Origin: Zymoseptoria tritici IPO323
Taxonomy: Eukaryota; Ascomycota; Dothideomycetes; Mycosphaerellales; Mycosphaerellaceae
DNA: 64,000 nt
NCBI RefSeq assembly: GCF_000219625.1
Contig: NC_018212.1
Span: 992,001-1,056,000 of the forward strand
Reading direction: 5' to 3'
Each line of letters starts with the position of its first letter. Within the stretch, counting starts at the first letter, position 1. The notes below the pieces were generated by a model that made no database searches, had not been told where the DNA came from, and was given only the letters and a program-made list of their open reading frames with translations. Positions 1 through 9,158 of this stretch are shown here, piece after piece. The translations under genes were made by a program, and so were the position numbers.

Positions 1-303
1 TTGGGCCGGCCTTTGACTTTGTTCGCTGGAAAGGATTGCGCCGTTTTGTTGTAGACTTCCTGCTCGATCTCGATTCCCTCGTCCTCGCCCTTGACCTCTT
101 CCTCGCCCTCGTCCACGGCCTCTGTTGCCTTCATTGTCGCCGTATCTCTCAACACCGCGGCTGTCTGATTGTCCGTGAAATTGTCCTCCTCTTCCACCAC
201 CCTCTCCCCGGTGTCCACCTCGGGCTCTTCCTCGAGGGCCTCCTCTACTTCGTCCGCCTGTCGCGTCTGGCCCACCATTCGGAAGAGGATTTATCGCTGC
301 CAT
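1..303 (-). CDS. RGG/RG-rich protein, N-terminal part (partial)
   Basis: The frame is open from an ATG at 303-301 down to base 1, giving 101 codons with no stop, so the gene leaves the window on its 3' side. After a short neutral start (MAAINPLPNGGPD) the protein is dominated by RGG, RG and GRG repeats at about residues 18-80, then becomes Gln/Ser-rich. Such tails bind RNA and are methylated by arginine methyltransferases in known RGG proteins. Fungal NF-X1-type and Sac3-type proteins can begin this way, but no diagnostic domain is inside the window, so I do not assign a family. The other strand is also open here, but it only mirrors the repetitive codons. Confidence 0.6.
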   Translation of the reverse strand, partial: MAAINPLPNGGPDATGGRSRGGPRGRARGGHRGEGGGRGGQFHGQSDSRGVERYGDNEGNRGRGRGRGRGQGRGRGNRDRAGSLQQNGAILSSEQSQRPAQ

Positions 304-958
304 GATTCGAAGTCGGAGTAGCGGCTGAGATAGCTGGTGATGACCTTGATGGTCAATTTGTTCGGCAACTAGCAACGTCGCTGTAGCCTGGACTCGAGAG
401 GAATGCTGGGGGCAGAAAGACACAGCTCAAATAGTTGCTCTCAGTGTGACGACATTGGAGGTGGGATGCCGAAATGGAAGACCCTCCACGAGTTCACGCT
501 AAGAAGCTTCTGGTGCCTCAGGCATGCATCGACATATGAGCAAGAATGACTAGATTTCAATCATATGGCAGGCGAACTGGTATGCACGTGCAGGAGTCTG
601 CAGTCGAATCCAGGATCAAGGGAGGCGTAGATACTGCGCCTTTCTGCCCGTGACAGATGCGGGATCTCCTCGATTGTGGAGGACACTCCGACGTACAGTC
701 GCCGGTAAGACGACTACAAACAGGCTGCAGAGACGCAAGGCCTGCAAGTCTTCGTCTCTGGCTTGGTCGGACTGTAGCTCTACGCCAGGTTGTATGGAAA
801 TGAAGTTGTCGCTGTCCGGGTGCTTTCACCTCGGTCTCTTCCAACTTGCTAGCGCATCTGAGGAGCGGGACTATCCGTGAGTGTCACCTCTCTCACAGTC
901 GAGCCGTCAATACCAGAGCGTGGCCAACCCATCTTCAACACATATCCCACCTAACAAG
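304..958. other. Intergenic, shared upstream region
   Basis: Spacer between two divergent genes (RGG protein and BIG1). Short open frames on both strands have no coding character, and I see no repeat or RNA gene. Confidence 0.5.
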
Positions 959-1962
959 ATGCTGATACGACAATTCGGAGCACTTCTGGCAACAGCCACT
1001 GCGGCTCAAGCGTATCGCGACGCCAGCCCGTTCTTCATACTCTCTACAGGAGCGTAAGGTGCCCGTCCGCAGTCCGTCACAGTCCGTCAAGCTAATCATC
1101 TCGACCAGCATCAAACCCGACTCTTCACTCCACACAGCACAACTGTCTACAGCCTCGCACGTCGAAGAGGGTCTCACATCAGCCCTGAGCGATTGCGCCG
1201 CGTCTCTATACGTCTTCGTCGACCAGCCTGGCGCCCACGCCTCCGATCTCCGCGATGGCACTGCGATGCCCCACATGTCGAGGAGAATAGCGAGCAGCGA
1301 ATATAAGAGCATTGTGCAGGTGCCGGAAGTACTGGGCGAGGTCGATGTGTGGAGTGTCGCGAATGAACTGAGCAGGAAGTGCAATATCGAGAAGATGAGC
1401 ACGGAAGCCTATCTGAGCTCAGGTCTCAAAGGCAAGGCCGCCATCTTACAACCAACACTGCTTCCTACCCTGGCAGCAGATGCAGCTCAAAGTTTGCGAA
1501 TGGAGACCCTCCGCGCGTCCGACGAGACACTTGATGCAGAACTCCATTCTGTTCTGGCCAACCACACTTCACATGTGATCATCTTCGTTTCCACACCCGC
1601 AGACGTCAGCAGGGAGCACTACGAGTACGACGAGCCGCCATATCCAGCAGGCATGCACACAGACCTCAAGCGTGATATCGGAGAGTTGAGTGTGCACGCC
1701 AACAAGAAGAACGAGACGTGGGGTCAGGAGAACCTGCCGCTGTTTGAGAAGTACCAGTTCTTGACGCCTGGTACGTTGCGAAGCCGCTGTATAACTACAC
1801 AACGACACTGACAATATCTCAGGTATCTTCATGGGTCTGTTCGTCAGTATCCTCCTGCTCTCCATCCTCTACGTCGGACTGTACGCCATTGCCGGACTTG
1901 AGGTCTCGTATGGAGCATTCAGCAAGGAGAACGGTCCTCAGGCTCAAAAGAAATTGCAGTGA
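959..1962 (+). CDS. BIG1: BIG1-type ER membrane protein (Ac45/VOA1-like)
   Basis: Three exons: 959-1053, 1109-1770 and 1823-1962. Both introns have good signals (GTAAGG...GACCAG with GCTAAT; GTACGT...CTCAG), and the joined frame gives 298 aa. Residues 1-18 form a signal peptide. A lumenal domain with N-glycosylation sites follows, then the signature at the C-terminus: a PLFEKYQFLTPGIFMG segment leading into one transmembrane helix and an EVSYGAF...QKK tail. This matches the conserved end of fungal BIG1 and animal Ac45 (V-ATPase accessory) proteins. BIG1 is an ER protein needed for beta-1,6-glucan and cell-wall assembly in yeast. The C-terminal match is strong; a role in V-ATPase assembly here is inference. 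Confidence 0.9.
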
Positions 1963-2755
1963 GGACAACAGGACACGGAGCTGGCGTAACGGAATGGGAC
2001 GGGGTGGTGTTAGCATTGAATGTACAATGAACGTCAAGACGATCAGTTCGCGAGTAACACTTCTGCCAGGTTTATACCCGAGGTCCGAGAGGTTGCAAGT
2101 TCGTTTATGAACAAGAAGATGCCGCATCGAAGGTTTGCCGTATTTGCCAACAGAAACGGCGACATGGGACTTTGACAGACAGCAGTTGGTGAGGTGGAGC
2201 CAAGAGCCTTTCGACGACAAGAGCACAGCGCCATTGCTTTCACATTCTCAAGACCTTCTCGTCTACCCACGGATCATGACGGTGCGTGCATGACTCTCTC
2301 AATCGTCGCATAGCGGAACTGCGTGCATTCATTTCCAATGGTACGTGTGCCAAATGGTCCTTCCGTGGGCCGGTCGCTTTCATCTTCAAGCTGCGATCGC
2401 GCAGTCCTGCAGAACAGCCGAATCTTGTTCATTCTTTGTGAGTACTCAATCATTCCTCCCGGTGCAGCACGATCGAGTCGTGGTATATCCTGAAACACAT
2501 GGACCGTGCACACGATCATCATCGCCATGCGAACTACCACAAACATGAGTCGACTTTCGCAAAGTGAGGCAATCGCGACACCACCGCCAAACATACTGCT
2601 CCTTCTGTCTGCCTTCACGGCGTCGTCATTTCAATTCACCACTTCTCAGATCAACACAATCTTTGACTACTGATATGCCAGTTTTTCCACAACAACAACA
2701 ACAACAACACCACTTGGCTTGAGCAAATGTCAACAAAGATCTCCAGACCGCATTG
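1963..2755. other. Intergenic, upstream of the GH3 glucosidase
   Basis: No convincing gene. A CAA/AAC trinucleotide run lies at about 2689-2710, just before the glucosidase start, probably within its leader. Confidence 0.5.
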
Positions 2756-5344
2756 ATGGAGAAATCCGCCGCTGTCACCTTTGCAACCGAGCATACACCT
2801 TTTCTAGCAGGCCCAAATCCATCGAGAGCCGCACAATTCTGCCGTAAACACAAGCGAGTGGTGATCGCAGCCGCAACAATGATTGTGCTACTCCCGCTGC
2901 TTGGATTGCTGGCTTTGCTTCCACGCCGTGGAAAATCGCACTTCACCAGTCCGGTAGTATTGCCTTCACGTACGTTTAACACTTTCCCGACAATTGCAAG
3001 CAGTAGGAGATCGCTTGGCTCACACTCAACAGCGCAAGGCTATGGCGCCGGGAACTGGTCACAGGCATACGACAAAGCCCGTACGATGGTCGGTAAGATG
3101 ACGCTCGAGGAGATGAACAATCTGACTGTTGGTCAATCCACTGAGCATACCGGCTGCGTTGGCTTGTCTGGATCTGCACCTCGAGTTGGCTTTCCCGGAA
3201 TGTGCCTTCACGACGCAGGAAATGGTGTCCGAGATACTGATGGAGTCAATGCATATGCATCAGCCGTCCACATTGGCGCATCTTGGAATTCGACCCTTGC
3301 GTACCAGCGTGCTAGATTCATGGGCGCAGAATTCAAGCGCAAAGGTGTGAATGTTGCCCTGGGACCTGTCGTCGGACCAATCGGTCGGATCGCTCAAGGA
3401 GGCAGGAATTGGGAAGGCTTTGGTGCAGATGCGTATCTCGATGGCATCTTGGGAGCGCAGTCAGTACGAGGCCTCCAGGAAAGTGTCATCGCGAGCATCA
3501 AACACTGGATCGCCAACGAACAAGAGACGAATCGCAACCCGATCGAGGATGATGACGGCACGATTCTCAGCTCGAGCTCGAACCTGGACGACCGTACCAT
3601 GCACGAGCTGTACATGTGGCCTTTTCAAGATGCACTGTACGCGGGCGTCGGCTCTGTCATGTGTTCGTACAACCGCATCAACGGGACATATGCTTGCGAA
3701 AACAGCAAAGCCATGAACAGTCTGCTCAAAGGAGAGCTCAACTTCCAAGGCTTCGTGGTGTCCGATTGGGTGGCTCAGCATTCTGGGATCGAGTCAGCGA
3801 ATGGCGGGCTTGATATGGCCATGCCTCTGTCCAGCTACTGGGATGATGACCAGCTTGCAAAGGCTGTGCAAGGCAACGAGCTGAATGAAACCCGATTGAC
3901 GGACATGGCAACTCGTATTATCGCCACATGGTACCAATTTGGGCAAGACGATTCCGACTTTCCGGCCACTGGAGTTGGCATGCCACCAGATCTCCTTCAG
4001 CCACATGAATACGTCGATGCGAAGGACCCTGCGTCAAAGAGCTCGCTACTCCAGCAGGCGGTCGAAGGTCATGTGCTGGTGAAGAATAAAGCCAATGCGC
4101 TTCCGTTGGGCAGGCTGCGAATCATGTCAATCTTTGGCTACGATGCAGTTGAACAGACATCGTTCAATCCAGGACAGTCGATCTTTGCGCAAAACTGGGA
4201 GAATATCGGACTACAACAACCGCAGTCGCAGGAGATCGGCTCAAACGAACCTTTGACAAATGCTCCTCAGACAGCACTTGGAACTCTCATCGTCGGCGGT
4301 GGATCCGGATCGAACTCGCCTGCATACATCAGTGCGCCGTACGATGCTCTTCAGAACAGGGCATATCAGGATGACACATCAATCTACTACGACTTCCACT
4401 CCTCAGCTCCAGGGGTCGTTGCCGGATCTGATGCTTGCTTGGTATTCATCAACGAGTATGCCTCCGAGGCGTGGGATAGACCGGGTCTTGCTGATGAAGA
4501 GTCCGACGAGCTGGTCAAAAATGTTGCAGCTCAGTGTAACAACACCATCGTGGTCATACACAATGCCGGGATACGACTTGTGGATGCCTGGATCGATAAC
4601 GACAATGTCACAGCTGTGATGTTCGGTCATCTCCCTGGACAGGATAGCGGACGTTCGGTTGTACAAATACTTTACGGCGAGGTCAGCCCTTCCGGACGAC
4701 TACCATATACCGTTGCAAAATCACCTTCCGATTACGGGAAATTGCAAGGTCCTTGCAAAGACGACTCCCAATCTCCGCAGTGCGACTTTGATGAAGGAGT
4801 GAACATCGACTATCGCGGCTTCCTGGCTCGCGGCGTGACTCCAAGATTCGAATTTGGGTACGGCCTGACGTATACCACATTCGAGTACTCTGGCTTGAAC
4901 ATCGACATGAACGCAACTTCGACAGCTGGAGCACCGAGCACCGCACCCGTGTATGAGAATGACACCACCAACCAGAACGTCGATAGAAACGATGTCGGTC
5001 CTGGTGGTCTGCAGTCTTTGTTTGACAAAGTTGGTCTCGTCAGCGCCGTTGTAAAGAATACTGGATCAGTCGCCGCAGCGGAAGTGGCACAGCTGTACAT
5101 CCAAATTCCTGTGCCAAAGGCTGATCAAGGCAACAACGCAAACACACGTACCTTGCGCGGCTTCCAAAAAGTCTACATCGAGCCAGGAGAATCCGCGAAA
5201 GTCAACTTCAGCCTTCGTCGTAAGGACATTTCGTATTGGAACACGCAGAACCAAACTTGGACCACGCCTTCGGGAGAGTACGAGGTATATGTTGGGAAGA
5301 GCGTCTTGGACTTGCCGCTCAACGGCAGCTTTTCGCTGTATTGA
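2756..5344 (+). CDS. GH3 beta-glucosidase with N-terminal membrane anchor
   Basis: Single exon, 862 aa from the ATG at 2756. A short basic cytoplasmic stretch precedes a hydrophobic helix (about residues 35-57), so this is a type II membrane protein with the enzyme outside, as in the Aspergillus BglE group. The GH3 N-terminal domain follows, with the nucleophile in GFVVSDW at Asp337. Then come the alpha/beta sandwich domain (LVKNKANALPL, GHLPGQDSG) and a C-terminal fibronectin-III-like domain (TRTLRGFQKV). The expected reaction is release of glucose from the non-reducing end of beta-glucosides. Several NXS/T sites fit secretion. Whether it serves wall turnover or plant cellobiose is not shown by the sequence. 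Confidence 0.92.
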   Translation: MEKSAAVTFATEHTPFLAGPNPSRAAQFCRKHKRVVIAAATMIVLLPLLGLLALLPRRGKSHFTSPVVLPSRTFNTFPTIASSRRSLGSHSTAQGYGAGNWSQAYDKARTMVGKMTLEEMNNLTVGQSTEHTGCVGLSGSAPRVGFPGMCLHDAGNGVRDTDGVNAYASAVHIGASWNSTLAYQRARFMGAEFKRKGVNVALGPVVGPIGRIAQGGRNWEGFGADAYLDGILGAQSVRGLQESVIASIKHWIANEQETNRNPIEDDDGTILSSSSNLDDRTMHELYMWPFQDALYAGVGSVMCSYNRINGTYACENSKAMNSLLKGELNFQGFVVSDWVAQHSGIESANGGLDMAMPLSSYWDDDQLAKAVQGNELNETRLTDMATRIIATWYQFGQDDSDFPATGVGMPPDLLQPHEYVDAKDPASKSSLLQQAVEGHVLVKNKANALPLGRLRIMSIFGYDAVEQTSFNPGQSIFAQNWENIGLQQPQSQEIGSNEPLTNAPQTALGTLIVGGGSGSNSPAYISAPYDALQNRAYQDDTSIYYDFHSSAPGVVAGSDACLVFINEYASEAWDRPGLADEESDELVKNVAAQCNNTIVVIHNAGIRLVDAWIDNDNVTAVMFGHLPGQDSGRSVVQILYGEVSPSGRLPYTVAKSPSDYGKLQGPCKDDSQSPQCDFDEGVNIDYRGFLARGVTPRFEFGYGLTYTTFEYSGLNIDMNATSTAGAPSTAPVYENDTTNQNVDRNDVGPGGLQSLFDKVGLVSAVVKNTGSVAAAEVAQLYIQIPVPKADQGNNANTRTLRGFQKVYIEPGESAKVNFSLRRKDISYWNTQNQTWTTPSGEYEVYVGKSVLDLPLNGSFSLY

Positions 5345-5475
5345 GCAGGTGTGTTGCAACACGAGTGAATGTTGCCGGGAGGATGGTGGACGAATTGCGA
5401 CGAGTTCATGAAGTCCTCAATGTATCTTGTACTTATGCAACACCTGCAAGATGATGGAAGCGAGACACAAGGTCA

Positions 5476-5915
5476 TCAAATCAACTTCCTGTCAAGATCA
5501 AACCCGGCCTTGGAAACGGTCTGCGCAAGATACGGCGCCTTGGCCATGAGTCCTTCCTTCTCCATAGTGGCGAACAGCTCTTTGAAGTGCGGCTCTTGCG
5601 TATGCTTGTCCGCGGCCTCCTTGGACTTGTATCTGCCGGATGTCAGGTCTTCAGGTCTGAATTCATGGCCACATTTCCTGAGCTTACGTCTCAATCATCA
5701 CGATGTCTGGAGTACCCTCGGCTCCGATCTGCTCGGTGGCGATGTAGCGGAGAGTGTAGTCTTCTTTCTGGTGGACGTCCTTGCACATTCCTTGGAGGAG
5801 CTCTTTGACCTGCAGCTGGATCAGTTGCCGTGGACGCATGTTCGACAACACCACGTACGCGATCGCTTTTGCCCTGTGCTGGGTGAAGGATGGCGACGAT
5901 GTTGACTTCAGACAT
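5476..5915 (-). CDS. ABM-domain (antibiotic biosynthesis monooxygenase) protein
   Basis: Three exons on the minus strand: 5915-5859, 5809-5688 and 5632-5476, giving 111 aa. The introns are 49 and 55 nt (GTACGT...CTGCAG with CAACTGAT; GTAAGC...GGCAG). The protein has the dimeric ferredoxin-like plan of the ABM family: an opening strand (VNIVAILHPAQGK), a helix (VKELLQGMCKDV), a strand pair (YTLRYIATEQ, DIVMIETYKS) and a closing helix that starts EPHFKEL. Family members include quinol oxygenases such as YgiN, but many have no known substrate. Its start lies about 310 bp from the transposon, and on the far side the dehydrogenase is transcribed divergently, so the two once had adjoining promoters. 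Confidence 0.85.
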
Positions 5916-6224
5916 GTTGGCGTGCTGTTTGCCGGTGGCAGAATGATGACAGAGGTGTGTGGGTGTAAGAGCACAGAGAAGACTGATCGACTTACTCCGT
6001 CTTACTTACATGATCGAGAGGGGTTCACAACAACCGGAGTGACGTCGATACCACCGAACGGTTAAGCTTGTGCCGTCTATGCGTGTTGCAAAAAGCTGCC
6101 GTCGTAACACAGCCGTTTTGGAGTACTTGGTGATACGGCAAGGCCTCGTTTACCTCGCTCATCAGGCGCGGTGTTGAGTGTTCCAGGTGCGCTCATGATT
6201 CTGCAGGTGTTGCTCCGATGCATA
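5916..6224. promoter_or_regulatory. ABM gene upstream region, cut by the transposon
   Basis: About 307 bp upstream of the ABM gene, ending at the TA target site (6223-6224). It is presumably half of a former divergent intergenic region; the other half is 11397-11583. No specific site recognised. Confidence 0.45.
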
Positions 6225-6283
6225 TTCTAAAGAGCAGAAGGGTCGGGACGCCAAGCCTTCCAAATCCAACTCCAACTTCCTCT
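6225..6283 (+). repeat. Left terminal inverted repeat (59 bp)
   Basis: Begins TTCTAAAGAGCAGAAGGG and is the exact reverse complement of 11336-11394. The identity breaks at 6284. Confidence 0.97.
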
Positions 6284-7179
6284 TACCAATGTAGCTATTA
6301 ATTCTCTTTACGACTATCACACCTGCAATACTGCATTAAACATCTTTAGAAGTGCCTTATCTTAAAGCTCTCGTTGCAAGCTATCGCCTGATATGCTTTT
6401 TATTAATATCTAACTATACCTCGTAGCGCTACCGCTACCGGCGTATTAGCTCGAAGAAGCCTTACGAGGCAGGACGAGAACTTAATAGAAGCATGCCTTC
6501 TCGACCGCTGGACTGCTCCGGACGTTGTTAACCTACTTCTGAACGATAGTAGAGGCTCTCGCACTTCTATCTACGTGCGCATTAAACGATACAACCTTAC
6601 TAGCACCGTCTTCCCTTGCCCTAGTAGCCGGCTACGAATAATTAAGCTACATTACAGAGACTATATCCTCGAGTGCGTTATCGAACGACTATAGCTCTAG
6701 TGTAAAGAACTACAAGAGCTGCTATACGAACGACATAGACTGTAGGTGTCTAAATAGACGGTTGGCCGCTGTCTCGCAGATAAGGACTTTACAAACAAGA
6801 TACTAGCTCGGACGGCTGCTTAACGAGATGCTATTATAAGGGCAATGTTTTAAGCATAAGTGCAAGAGCTTATAGCGTGCTAGCTTATATATGTTAATAA
6901 GACATATGTAAGTAATAAACTAGCATTAAGGAGAAGGGGATAGTCGCTAAGGGGCTCACAAGTAAGAGATATTTAATACCTACACTACTCTAAGCGATTT
7001 AGTGTTCTACTAGCCTACACTGTCGACGGTTATCTTTCTAAGCCTCTAATTAAGCAGGGCAGTGTTACCTCTAAGGACTTTATATAGTAGATACAAACAT
7101 GCGTCCTTCCACGTTGTGGACGGTTTCCGGCACTACGTAGCGTTATTATTATAGATAACTGTGCTACCTATAAACGAGC

Positions 7180-7193
7180 TACTCTTCGAGAGA
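7180..7193 (+). repeat. Target-site duplication, left copy (14 bp)
   Basis: TACTCTTCGAGAGA, repeated exactly at 8006-8019, flanking the nested insertion. Confidence 0.9.
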
Positions 7194-8005
7194 GACGGCC
7201 GAACAGACTGCACCTTCACGCGGTGGCCGTCGTAAGTACCTTCCTCGGAAGGGAAACCAAGACAGTCTGGAAGAAACCTCCTCGAAAACCTCTCGAAATC
7301 CGCCCGAAATCCTTCTCGAAATCCGCCTCGAAATCTTTCTCGAAATCCTTCTCGAAATCCTCCTCGAAATCTACCTCGAAACACAAGCTACAGAACAACA
7401 GCACGATTCGAACGCCCTCTACGCTACAAACGCTACAAACAAGAAGAAGAAGAAGAAGAAGAAACAGTCTACTCTGCCCTATACGCGCACCTCCTCGAAA
7501 TCCGAACCGAAATCGTATGTCCCTTCTCTAGAGACTTCGTCACCCTCGAAGGAAGTATACATGCACTTTAAAGAGCTAGAACAGTCGGTGGAATCTACAA
7601 CTCTGCGATTAACCTGCGTAGCTGTATGCGTTTGGAAGCGATGCAGTTCTACAAAGGCATATTAAGGACAAGAGAAGACAGCGAGTTGGACAGCTGCTTT
7701 GCATTCGAATTTTGTATTCGAATTTGCAGCGTGTGTGTGTGTGCGAAGCGGAAGGATCCGCTGAAAATTCTGCAAAAGCTTGGCGCGAAAATTCTGCAGC
7801 CTTGGGCTGCAACACTCGTTTGATTTCCTTTGTCTCGCGTTTGAAGTCCTTTGGCATTACCTTAGGCACGGGGTCTCCCCTAAGGTTAAAGAATACCGAA
7901 AAATCTGATTGTAACTAGATCTACTGCTTTGCCTTTATGGCAAAGCCGTCCTACATAGTCTTGGACTCCGAAAGGACGTAAATGGAACAAACAAACAAAC
8001 AACAA
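7194..8005 (+). mobile_element. Nested retroposon-like insertion (812 bp) with A-rich tail
   Basis: The insert lies inside the transposase frame between two identical 14-bp copies of TACTCTTCGAGAGA (7180-7193 and 8006-8019). It ends in an A/C-rich tail (AACAAACAAACAAACAACAA). A long target duplication plus a 3' tail fits target-primed reverse transcription (LINE/SINE). Removing it restores the transposase frame exactly. It contains an imperfect 12-bp tandem array with CGAAATC cores (about 7290-7380), a GAA run near 7441 and a duplicated GAAAATTCTGCA (about 7763 and 7788). It has many TGG/TGA, so it lacks the host element's depletion. I see no reverse transcriptase, so it is a 5'-truncated LINE tail or a long SINE. 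Confidence 0.8.
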
Positions 8006-8019
8006 TACTCTTCGAGAGA
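8006..8019 (+). repeat. Target-site duplication, right copy (14 bp)
   Basis: Second copy of TACTCTTCGAGAGA. It directly follows the A-rich tail of the nested insertion. Confidence 0.9.
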
Positions 8020-8261
8020 TGTGCTCTACATATAGCGTCCGTCTACTGTTCCTTCTACCCTACTCGCCGGACTACAACCCTATTAAGAAGACGTTTAAGT
8101 TGCTAAAGTATTAGATACGAAGGCACTATAACCTAATGCTAGTATATAGCGAGGATAACTAGATTAAGAAGTTTAAGGCGTTTCTTACTATAGCTTGTAA
8201 GTATTAGGACAGAGGGGTTAAGCATATAAACTTGTTTAAAGCCTATTATATATTGCAGTAG

Positions 8262-9158
8262 CCCTCGAGGGCTATATCTCGGCCCCTAACGAGCCGATTC
8301 CTGTTATCGTAGGCTTAATCGAAAGCCCTTATCTTGCTCTAGAAGCCCTTTGTGCTTACTTATTTTTCATATGTCGTAGTAGTAGTAATATCAGCTATTA
8401 AAGAGGTGTTGTAATATCTAAGAATTCGCCAAGCTTGTAAGCTTTAAGGCTAAACCCCAAATTCCGTTACCTCCGCGGGGAAGCGGGAGCATCCGCTCTC
8501 AGCTGTAGTCTACACCGCGCACCTACGCACGCGTTTTATACTTATAATATGTGATTTATTACACAGCGTAGGCTCTATGCTGTTACGCAAAAAAATAACT
8601 AGCGAATTTAGTTGTGTTGTTGTGGTGCAACAATTGATGCAAGTTAGTCGTGTCGTAATTCATAGAATTTAAGGTTCTTAGGGTTCTTGAATCCGACTTA
8701 GATTTCTTGCCCCTCGATCTACGAATACCGAGAATGTATATATCTTTACTATTTCGCAACCGATCCTCCCCGTTCTTTTTTGTAATACTAGCGCGCTGCC
8801 TTATCTCGGTAACTATATGTCTGTGTTTGGAGAATGTAGAGGAACGATTGCGCGGCCATATAGGAAAGTATTAGGTTTGCCGCCAAGGAGAATTTAACGC
8901 TAAAAATAAGGGTCCTAACGCTAGCGCCGCACTAGTTGCGGAGAATATTATTCGACTTTGTATTAACACCGTCTATTAAAGATGATTGTTATCTATTAAC
9001 ATATATGTACTATATTGTAGCTCGTCGCTATCGGTAAAGCGTAAAAAAAGAACGAACATAATCGGATTTGTAGCGGTAGAGATATCGCGTGTACAACAAT
9101 TAACTAGCTTCCGGACTCGGCTTTAGCTTAAACTCTACTACCTCCAAGTCGATAACAA
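8262..9158. other. Non-coding middle of the transposon
   Basis: Spacer between the 3' ends of the two convergent relics. It has an AT-rich stretch around 8530-8700 and no frame I can support on either strand. Confidence 0.5.

Larger units (their letters stand above)
6400..8261 (+). pseudogene. Tc1/mariner DD34E transposase relic
   Basis: With the nested insert and one target copy (826 bp) left out, a single frame of about 345 codons runs through the region, the usual length for this family. It is broken by many TAG/TAA codons, mostly where Trp is expected. Landmarks: a helix-turn-helix-like N-terminus; the first catalytic block at 6893-6904 reading VNKT where VDES is expected (Asp codon now AAT at 6896, Glu now AAG); YTVDGYL at about 7020; the second catalytic Asp intact (IIIDNC, GAT at 7154); and LLPYSPDYNPI with the third acidic codon now AAG (8085). 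Asp2 and position 3 are 34 residues apart, the Tc1 DD34E spacing. All three changes are G to A, as RIP gives. It cannot encode an active enzyme. Confidence 0.9.

Noticed and set aside
36..305. 89-codon plus-strand frame rich in Leu at the left edge
   Set aside because: It mirrors the RGG codons of the minus-strand gene; the minus-strand frame has an ATG and a meaningful RG-repeat composition.
7223..7531. Ser/Lys-rich 102-codon frame inside the transposon
   Set aside because: It is a translation of the 12-bp tandem array (CGAAATC cores) and the GAA run in the nested insert, not a gene.
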